A program made the translations under genes and the position numbers. Positions 39,564 to 45,884 of a stretch of DNA of 45,884 bases are shown here, piece by piece. Positions within the stretch are counted from its first letter, which is position 1. Each line of letters begins with the position of its first letter. Source of the stretch: Cupriavidus gilardii J11 (GTDB lineage: Bacteria; Pseudomonadota; Gammaproteobacteria; Burkholderiales; Burkholderiaceae); assembly GCF_007829435.1 (NCBI RefSeq), contig NZ_VLJN01000023.1:8802-54685 (forward strand), given 5' to 3'. Below the pieces are notes generated by a model. That model did no database searches and was not told the DNA's origin. It saw only the letters and a list, made by a program, of their open reading frames with translations.

Positions 39564-40916
39564 TCACTCCCCCACCAATGCCTGCGCGAACTCGTCCGCC
39601 TTGAACGGCTGCAGGTCCTCGACCTTCTCCCCAACACCGATGAAATAGACCGGCACCGGACGCTGGCGCGCGATCGCCGCCAGGATGCCGCCCTTGGCCG
39701 TGCCGTCCAGCTTGGTGACGATCAGACCCGTCAGCTGCAACGCGTCATCGAACGCCTTGACCTGTGCCAGCGCGTTCTGCCCGGTATTGGCGTCGATCAC
39801 CAGCAGTACCTCGTGCGGCGCGGTTGGCATCGCCTTGCCGATCACGCGCCTGACCTTCCGAAGCTCTTCCATCAGATGCAGCTGGGTCGGCAGCCGGCCA
39901 GCGGTATCGGCCATCACGATATCGACGCCGCGTGCGCGCGCGGCATTGACCGCGTCGAAGATCACCGCCGCCGGATCGCCGCTCTCCTGGGCGACCACGC
40001 TGACGTTGTTGCGCTCGCCCCAGATGGTCAGCTGTTCGCGAGCCGCGGCGCGGAAGGTGTCGCCCGCGGCCAGCAGCACGGATTGGCCGTAGTGCTGGAA
40101 GTGCTTGCAGAGCTTGCCGATGCTGGTCGTCTTGCCCGCGCCATTGACGCCGGCGATCATCATGACCAGTGGCTGCTCGCGGCCGAGCTCCATGGTCTTT
40201 TCCAGTGGCCGCAGCAGTTCGGTCAGCAATTCTCGCAACGCCACGCGCACGCCCTCGGCGGTTTCGATGCGCTGGGTCCTGACGCGCTTGCGCAGCTCCC
40301 CGAGCAGGTACTCGGTGGCTTCAACGCCGGCATCGGCCATCAGCAGCGCGGTCTCGAGTTCCTCGAACAGCGCCTCGTCAACCTTGACGCCGACGAACAG
40401 CGTGGTGATGCCACGGCTGGTCTTCGACAGGCCGGTACGCAGCCGCTGCATCCAGCCGCGCTTGGCTTCCTCGCTCGGGGGCGGTACCGGAACGAGGACC
40501 ATCTCGTCGTCGTCCGCCGGGGCGGGCGGCGCGGACGGAGCAAGGACCGCGGCCTGCGGCTGCGGAGCGGGCGAGGGTTGTGCAACGGGCTCCGGCGCGG
40601 CTTCCGGCTCCGGTTGCGGTGCCGGTTGTTGCGCGGGCTGTTGCGCTGCTTGCGGTACCGGCTGCGGCACGGCTTCCTGCGCCGGCTGCGACGACCGCGA
40701 GAACCAGGACAGCGGCGACAGTCGGGACGGCGCTGGCTCGGGCCTGGCCGGTTCGGAGGGGGCGGGCGAAGCGATCGGCGCGGGCTGCGTCGGCTCCGGC
40801 GGTGCGGACGGAACCGATGGCGCCTCTGACGCCGGTGCCTGCGCCGCCGGCTCCGGTGGCGCCTCGGCGGGCGCGCTGACCGGCTCGGCCTTGCGCTTCT
40901 TCCAGAAACTAAACAT
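39564..40916 (-). CDS. ftsY: Signal recognition particle receptor FtsY
   Basis: SRP receptor GTPase that docks ribosomes making membrane proteins; 450 residues. The N-terminus FSFWKKRKAEP is basic, followed by about 140 residues rich in Ala/Pro/Gln/Glu (the variable A domain, with repeated PAQ/PAP units). The conserved NG domain then has KRGWMQRLRTGLSKTSRGIT, P-loop GVNGAGKTTSIGKL, DTFRAAAREQL, DTAGRLPTQ, TKLDGTAKGG and the C-terminal VGEKVEDLQPFKADEFAQAL. ATG 40916 is chosen because FtsY of this group begins MFSFWKK; the open frame extends upstream into the promoter region. It is divergent from the M16 peptidase pair. Confidence 0.95.
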   Translation of the reverse strand: MFSFWKKRKAEPVSAPAEAPPEPAAQAPASEAPSVPSAPPEPTQPAPIASPAPSEPARPEPAPSRLSPLSWFSRSSQPAQEAVPQPVPQAAQQPAQQPAPQPEPEAAPEPVAQPSPAPQPQAAVLAPSAPPAPADDDEMVLVPVPPPSEEAKRGWMQRLRTGLSKTSRGITTLFVGVKVDEALFEELETALLMADAGVEATEYLLGELRKRVRTQRIETAEGVRVALRELLTELLRPLEKTMELGREQPLVMMIAGVNGAGKTTSIGKLCKHFQHYGQSVLLAAGDTFRAAAREQLTIWGERNNVSVVAQESGDPAAVIFDAVNAARARGVDIVMADTAGRLPTQLHLMEELRKVRRVIGKAMPTAPHEVLLVIDANTGQNALAQVKAFDDALQLTGLIVTKLDGTAKGGILAAIARQRPVPVYFIGVGEKVEDLQPFKADEFAQALVGE

Positions 40917-40939
40917 TGGGAAAGGGGTCCATACCCCGG

Positions 40940-40962
40940 TAGAATCGATCGCCAAAATTCTA
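40940..40962. promoter_or_regulatory. Overlapping face-to-face -10 boxes of ftsY and the M16 pair
   Basis: TAGAAT on the plus strand (40940-40945) precedes the peptidase ATG by 31 bases; its mirror, TAGAAT on the minus strand (40962-40957), precedes the ftsY ATG by 40 bases. The predicted start sites cross over each other. The -35 elements are weak. Confidence 0.5.
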
Positions 40963-40976
40963 GCAGACGGGGTCGC

Positions 40977-42506
40977 ATGAACCATCGCGCAGTGTCGACC
41001 GGGACGGGCACCACGCCCACCCACGCCCATATCAACACCCGTACAGCCCGCGCCCGCCCGCGCGGTTTTCTTTTGCGTTCCCTTCCGCTCGCCCTGCTGG
41101 CCGCGGGCTGGCTGTCAATGCCGGTCCTGGCACAGGGCCAGGGCGTGGCCGTGGACGCCCCACCAGCGCCCGGCGCGGTCGTACGCGGCACCGTCGCGGA
41201 CTCCGGCACCACCGAATTCCAGCTCGCCAACGGCATGCGGGTGATCGTCAAGGAAGACCACCGGGCGCCCACGGTGGCCCACCAGGTCTGGTACCGGGTC
41301 GGCGGCATCGATGAGGTCAGCGGCACCACCGGCGTGGCCCACATGCTCGAACACATGATGTTCAAGGGCACGCCGAAGGTCGGCCCCGGCGAGTTCTCGC
41401 GGCAGATCGCGGCGCTGGGCGGTCGCGAGAACGCGATGACCAATCGCGACTTCACGATGTACTTCCAGCAGATCGGCAAGCAGCATCTGCAGCGCATGAT
41501 GGAGCTGGAAGCCGACCGCATGGCGAACCTGATCATCAAGCGCGACGACTTCGATCGCGAGATGCGGGTCGTGATGGAGGAGCGGCGGTTGCGTACCGAC
41601 GATTCGGCGCGCGGCACCGTGTACGAACAGCTGCTGGCCACCGTCTACACCGCGGCCGCCTACCGCCATCCGGTCATCGGCTGGATGAACGACCTGCAGA
41701 ACATGCGGGTAGAGGACGTCCGCAAGTGGTATCGCGAATGGTATGTGCCCAACAACGCGATCCTCGTGGTGGCAGGCGACGTCAATGCCGCCGAAGTCCG
41801 CGCGATGGCCGAGCGCACCTACGGCAGGCTCAAGCCACGCGCGCTGCCCGAACGCAAGCCGCAGCTCGAGCCGCCGCAGTTGGGCGCCAAGCGGATCTGG
41901 GTCAAGGCGCCGGCCGAGAATCCCTATGTGGTGCTGGCCTACAAGGTGCCGCGCCTGCGCGACGTCGAGAAGGACGTCGATCCCTACGCGCTCGAAGTGC
42001 TGGCCGCCGTCCTCAACGGCTACGACAATGCGCGGCTCACGCGCGAGCTGGTGCGTGTCCGGCGGCTGGCCGACGATGTCAATGTGGGCTACGACAGCAT
42101 CAATCGCGGCGAGTCGCTGTTCGTGATGGACGGCACGCCCGCCAACGGCCACAGCACCGAGGAGATCGAGCGAGCGCTGCGCGCGGAGATCGACCGCATC
42201 GCGCGCGAGGGCGTATCGGCCGACGAACTGCAGCGGGTCAAGGCGCAGGTGGTGGCCAGCCAGATCTACAAGCGCGATTCGGTGTTCGGCCAAGGCATGG
42301 AGATCGGTATTGCCGAGATCGCCGGTATCTCATGGCGCGACATCGACCGCATCCTGGAACGGATCAAGCAGGTGACCCCCGAACAGGTGAAGGCGGTCGC
42401 GGCGAAGTACTTCAGTGAAGATAACCTGACCGTCGCCACGCTGCTGCCCCAGCCCATCGATCCCAACAAGCCCAAGCAGCAGGCGCCCGCCGGCCTGCGC
42501 CACTGA
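40977..42506 (+). CDS. M16 family zinc metallopeptidase (active subunit)
   Basis: 509 residues with an N-terminal signal segment (about 31-52). The inverted zinc motif HxxEH is present as H122-M-L-E-H126 (VAHMLEHMMFKGT), with a downstream glutamate near 202 (VVMEERRLR) as third ligand. The second M16 half carries GYDNARLTRELVR. Probably a periplasmic processing or clearing peptidase. Its neighbour 9 bases downstream is a shorter M16 protein without the zinc motif, giving the usual active/inactive pair of bacterial M16B enzymes. Divergent from ftsY, as in many betaproteobacteria. Confidence 0.92.
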   Translation: MNHRAVSTGTGTTPTHAHINTRTARARPRGFLLRSLPLALLAAGWLSMPVLAQGQGVAVDAPPAPGAVVRGTVADSGTTEFQLANGMRVIVKEDHRAPTVAHQVWYRVGGIDEVSGTTGVAHMLEHMMFKGTPKVGPGEFSRQIAALGGRENAMTNRDFTMYFQQIGKQHLQRMMELEADRMANLIIKRDDFDREMRVVMEERRLRTDDSARGTVYEQLLATVYTAAAYRHPVIGWMNDLQNMRVEDVRKWYREWYVPNNAILVVAGDVNAAEVRAMAERTYGRLKPRALPERKPQLEPPQLGAKRIWVKAPAENPYVVLAYKVPRLRDVEKDVDPYALEVLAAVLNGYDNARLTRELVRVRRLADDVNVGYDSINRGESLFVMDGTPANGHSTEEIERALRAEIDRIAREGVSADELQRVKAQVVASQIYKRDSVFGQGMEIGIAEIAGISWRDIDRILERIKQVTPEQVKAVAAKYFSEDNLTVATLLPQPIDPNKPKQQAPAGLRH

Positions 42507-42515
42507 GGAGCCCCG

Positions 42516-43904
42516 ATGTTCGCGCTGAACGCGATCTCCCTTTATCGTTCGCCGTCCCGACCCGAGGTGCGCCGCGCCGGGTGGATGCGCGCGCTGACGG
42601 CCGCCGTGCTAGGCGTGCTGTCCATGCCCGCCGCACGTGCCGCGATTCCGATCGAACACTGGACAGCGTCCACCGGTGCGCGCGTCTACTTCGTCCATAG
42701 CCCTTCGATTCCGATGCTCGACGTCAATGTCGACTTCGATGCCGGCACACGGTACGACCCGCCGGGCAAGGCCGGCCTCGCCACGCTGGCGGCGGCACTT
42801 CTGGACAAGGGCGCGGCCGCGATCGACGGCCAGCCGGCGCGCGATGAGGCCGGCATCGCCGACGGGTTCGCCGATACCGGCGCGAGCTTCGGCGGGGCCG
42901 CAAGCGGCGACCGCGGCGGCATCGGGCTGCGCACGCTGACCTCGGAGCCGGAACTGTCCCGTTCGCTGGCGCTGGCCGCGCAGTTGATCAAGGCGCCGAC
43001 CTATCCGCAGGCGGTTGTCGAGCGCGAAAAGGAAAGGATGATCGCCGCGATCCGCGAAGGCGATACACGGCCCGGCGTGATCGCCGACAAGCTGCTGTCG
43101 AAGGCGATCTACCCGAATCATCCGTACGGCGTCTCGGCGACACCCGAGTCGGTCGCCGCCATCACGCGCGACGATCTGGAGCGGTTCTGGCGCGACAACT
43201 ATGCGGCCTCGCGCGCGGTGGTCACGCTGATCGGGGCCATCGACCGTCGCAAGGCCGAGGCGATCGCCGAACAACTGACCAGCGGCCTGCCGGCGGGAAC
43301 CGCGCCGGCGGCAATGCCGCAGGTGCAGATGCGTATCCCGGCGACGGTGCAGCGCGTTTCGCATCCGGCGCAGCAGGCCACCGTGGTGCTCGGTCAGCCG
43401 GCCATCGCCCGGGGCGACCCGGACTATTTCGCGCTGCTGGTGGGCAACTACGTGCTCGGCGGCGGAGGGTTCAGCTCGCGGCTCACCGAGGAAGTGCGAG
43501 AGAAGCGCGGGCTGACCTATGGCGTGGACAGCTATTTCGCGCCGGCCAAGCAGCCCGGACCCTTCGGTATCGGCCTGCAGACGCAGAAGGCGCAGACCGA
43601 CGAAGCGCTGGCGCTGGTCCGGCAGGTAGTGGCGCGGTTCGTCGCCGAAGGCCCCACCGCGGCGGAGCTGAAGGCGGCCAAGGACAATCTGGTCAATGGC
43701 TTTCCGCTGCGCATCGACAGCAACCGCAAGCTGCTGACCAATGTGGCCAATATCGGCTGGTATGGGCTGCCGCTAGACTATCTCGATACGTGGACCGCGC
43801 AGATCGCCAAGGTCTCGCGCCAGCAGGTCAAGGAAGCATTCCAGCGGCATGTGGATCCCCAGGGCATGGCCACGGTGATCGTTGGGGGGCCGGAGGGGAA
43901 GTAG
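42516..43904 (+). CDS. M16 family peptidase-like protein (non-catalytic partner)
   Basis: 462 residues; signal segment about 22-43, then M16 N-terminal fold with SIPMLDVNVDFDAGTRYDPP. Where active members have HxxEH this one reads AGLATLAAALLDKGAA, so no zinc can be bound. The C-terminal half keeps the substrate-binding Arg/Tyr motif SSRLTEEVREKRGLTYGV. This matches the R-Y partner subunit that completes the chamber with the active subunit upstream. A GAGGAG box precedes the ATG, with a 9-base gap to the first gene. Confidence 0.92.
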   Translation: MFALNAISLYRSPSRPEVRRAGWMRALTAAVLGVLSMPAARAAIPIEHWTASTGARVYFVHSPSIPMLDVNVDFDAGTRYDPPGKAGLATLAAALLDKGAAAIDGQPARDEAGIADGFADTGASFGGAASGDRGGIGLRTLTSEPELSRSLALAAQLIKAPTYPQAVVEREKERMIAAIREGDTRPGVIADKLLSKAIYPNHPYGVSATPESVAAITRDDLERFWRDNYAASRAVVTLIGAIDRRKAEAIAEQLTSGLPAGTAPAAMPQVQMRIPATVQRVSHPAQQATVVLGQPAIARGDPDYFALLVGNYVLGGGGFSSRLTEEVREKRGLTYGVDSYFAPAKQPGPFGIGLQTQKAQTDEALALVRQVVARFVAEGPTAAELKAAKDNLVNGFPLRIDSNRKLLTNVANIGWYGLPLDYLDTWTAQIAKVSRQQVKEAFQRHVDPQGMATVIVGGPEGK

Positions 43905-43920
43905 GCGTTCTTGTCGGGAT

Positions 43921-43984
43921 GGGACTGCCCTCTCCGCCGCCCCTCTCCGCAAAGCGGGAGAGGGCCGGCGGAGAGGGCAGTCCC
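43921..43984. repeat. Long palindromic extragenic repeat
   Basis: An 18-base perfect inverted repeat (43921-43938 with 43967-43984) encloses an inner hairpin with one bulge (CCCTCTC...GAGAGGG around CGCAAAGCG). It lies 16 bases after the second M16 gene and could also act as its transcription end. It shares its core with 1573-1597 and its outer arm with 45868-45884. Confidence 0.8.
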
Positions 43985-44050
43985 AGCAAAACCCCCGCAA
44001 TGTGCCCCACCGCCCCCAGCCACCTCCGCGACAGGCTCTACAATCACGAC

Positions 44051-44698
44051 ATGCCTTCGCCATCCCCATCATCCCCTTCATCCGCCATGCCACCCCCCCG
44101 CGGCCGGACCCGGCCGCCCGCTCCGCGCCAGACCCCGGCCCAGGTCCGGATCATCGGAGGGCGCTGGAAGCGCACGCCGCTGCCTGTTCTGGAAGCCGAC
44201 GGCCTGCGGCCCACACCCGATCGCGTCCGCGAGACGCTGTTCAACTGGCTTGGCCAGGACATGGCTGGCCTGGCCTGCCTCGACCTGTTTGCCGGTTCAG
44301 GCGCGCTGGGCTTCGAGGCCGCATCCCGCGGCGCTGCCACGGTCACGATGGTGGAAGCGAACCCTCGCGTCGCCAGGCAACTGCGGGACAACCAGTATCG
44401 GCTCGGCGCCGAGCACATCCAGATCCTGCAGGGTGACGCATTCGCCATTGCGGCGCAGATGCCGGACGCTGCGTACGACGTCGTCTTTCTCGATCCGCCC
44501 TTCGCCCACGACTGGATCGGACCGTCGCTTGCGCACGCCGCGCGGCTGGTGCGCGATCATGGCGCCGTCTACGTGGAGAGCGACTCGCCGCTGACCGGCG
44601 CCGATGCGCCGGTGCCGGCCTCGCTGGAAATCGTGCGCCATGCGCGCGCCGGCGCGGTACATTTCCATTTGCTACGCCCGCGCGGCGTCGCACAATAA
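44051..44698 (+). CDS. rsmD: 16S rRNA (guanine(966)-N2)-methyltransferase RsmD
   Basis: Methylates G966 of 16S rRNA during 30S assembly; 215 residues. After a Pro/Ser/Arg-rich tail come QVRIIGGRWKRTPLPV, GLRPTPDRVRETLFNWL, the SAM loop CLDLFAGSGALGFEAASRGA and the catalytic DPPF in VVFLDPPFAHDW. A TACAAT box (44039-44044) ends only 6 bases before ATG 44051, so either the mRNA is nearly leaderless or translation begins at ATG 44087 (MPPPRGRTRPP). It precedes coaD, a common pairing. Confidence 0.93.
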   Translation: MPSPSPSSPSSAMPPPRGRTRPPAPRQTPAQVRIIGGRWKRTPLPVLEADGLRPTPDRVRETLFNWLGQDMAGLACLDLFAGSGALGFEAASRGAATVTMVEANPRVARQLRDNQYRLGAEHIQILQGDAFAIAAQMPDAAYDVVFLDPPFAHDWIGPSLAHAARLVRDHGAVYVESDSPLTGADAPVPASLEIVRHARAGAVHFHLLRPRGVAQ

Positions 44699-44753
44699 CC
44701 TCACGCCGCTACCGGTCGGTCACCGCCCACCATGTGCCGCGCAAGGCGGATAA

Positions 44754-45778
<1,025 letters not shown>

Positions 45779-45802
45779 AGCGGTACGGGTACTTTTGCAT
45801 TG

Positions 45803-45837
45803 AGCCCCGGCATCCTGGCGATGGCGGGGCTTTTTGT
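45803..45837 (+). terminator. Intrinsic terminator after the ferredoxin gene
   Basis: AGCCCCG (45803-45809) pairs with CGGGGCT (45825-45831), with an inner CATC/GATG stem, and runs into TTTTTGTTTTTTT. Confidence 0.85.
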
Positions 45838-45867
45838 TTTTTTGTGGGGCGACCGATTTCTTGCTGT

Positions 45868-45884
45868 GACTGCCCTCTCCCCCG
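45868..45884. repeat. Start of a palindromic extragenic repeat, cut by the window end
   Basis: ACTGCCCTCTCC is identical to the outer arm at 43924-43935; the rest of the element lies outside the window. Confidence 0.5.

Overview
The window is GC-rich chromosomal DNA from a betaproteobacterium, most likely Burkholderiales and Cupriavidus/Ralstonia-like. The basis is gene content and order (gshA-gshB-ptsN/H/I, a caa3-type cta cluster with small assembly proteins, nasT-nrtABD) plus the codon and protein style. This is inference from recognition; no database search was run. Nearly all of it is core housekeeping DNA. I see no phage, insertion sequence, CRISPR array, tRNA or rRNA.

Layout. 1-6.9 kb: 3' part of an ammonium transporter gene (amtB), glutathione synthesis (gshA, gshB), then a regulatory phosphotransferase set (EIIA-Man, HPr, EI) with no sugar permease. 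7.0-8.0 kb: iron storage pair bfd-bfr behind a Fur-box-like promoter. 8.1-10.3 kb: selenium tRNA pair selD-mnmH; selD is broken in this sequence by a roughly 70-base tract of almost pure G/C. 10.4-13.7 kb (minus): a MoeB/ThiF-type enzyme, carboxy-terminal protease ctpA and gpmA. 13.8-17.4 kb: a rhodanese-like gene, grxC, secB, gpsA and a Bug-type binding protein. 17.5-19.8 kb: trmL and comF (minus) and a BioC-like methyltransferase (plus). 19.9-30.4 kb: the aa3/caa3 cytochrome oxidase cluster: DUF2244 gene, ctaC, ctaD, a 43-residue protein, ctaG, DUF2970 gene, ctaE, a minus-strand DUF2909 gene, surf1, a Sco-like protein, ctaA, ctaB, sco. 30.5-31.6 kb (minus): rpoH with a perfect CIRCE operator. 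31.8-33.7 kb: pirin (plus) and ybiB (minus). 33.8-37.9 kb (minus): nitrate/nitrite ABC transporter nrtABD and its ANTAR antiterminator gene nasT. 38.2-39.5 kb: a fumarylacetoacetate hydrolase family gene plus a zeta-class GST isomerase (gentisate-type pair). 39.6-45.8 kb: ftsY (minus), two M16 peptidase genes, rsmD, coaD and a YfhL-type ferredoxin gene.

The most interesting control region is the 352-base gap between nasT and nrtA. Read on the minus strand it holds, in order, a GCACC-N5-GGTGC NtrC-like site, a TGGCAC-N5-TTGC sigma-54 promoter, two hairpins whose six-base loops both fit the ANTAR rule (A at loop position 1, G at position 4), a third short hairpin of the same kind that overlaps the next element, and a strong intrinsic terminator just before the nrtA ribosome binding site. 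Together with nasT next door this reads as a two-layer nitrogen switch: NtrC/sigma-54 for general nitrogen limitation, NasT antitermination for nitrate or nitrite. Other notable points are the CIRCE site fused to the rpoH promoter, a rhodanese without its catalytic cysteine in the conserved grxC-secB-gpsA cluster, an NtrC-like palindrome in the cta leader, and several intergenic palindromic repeats.
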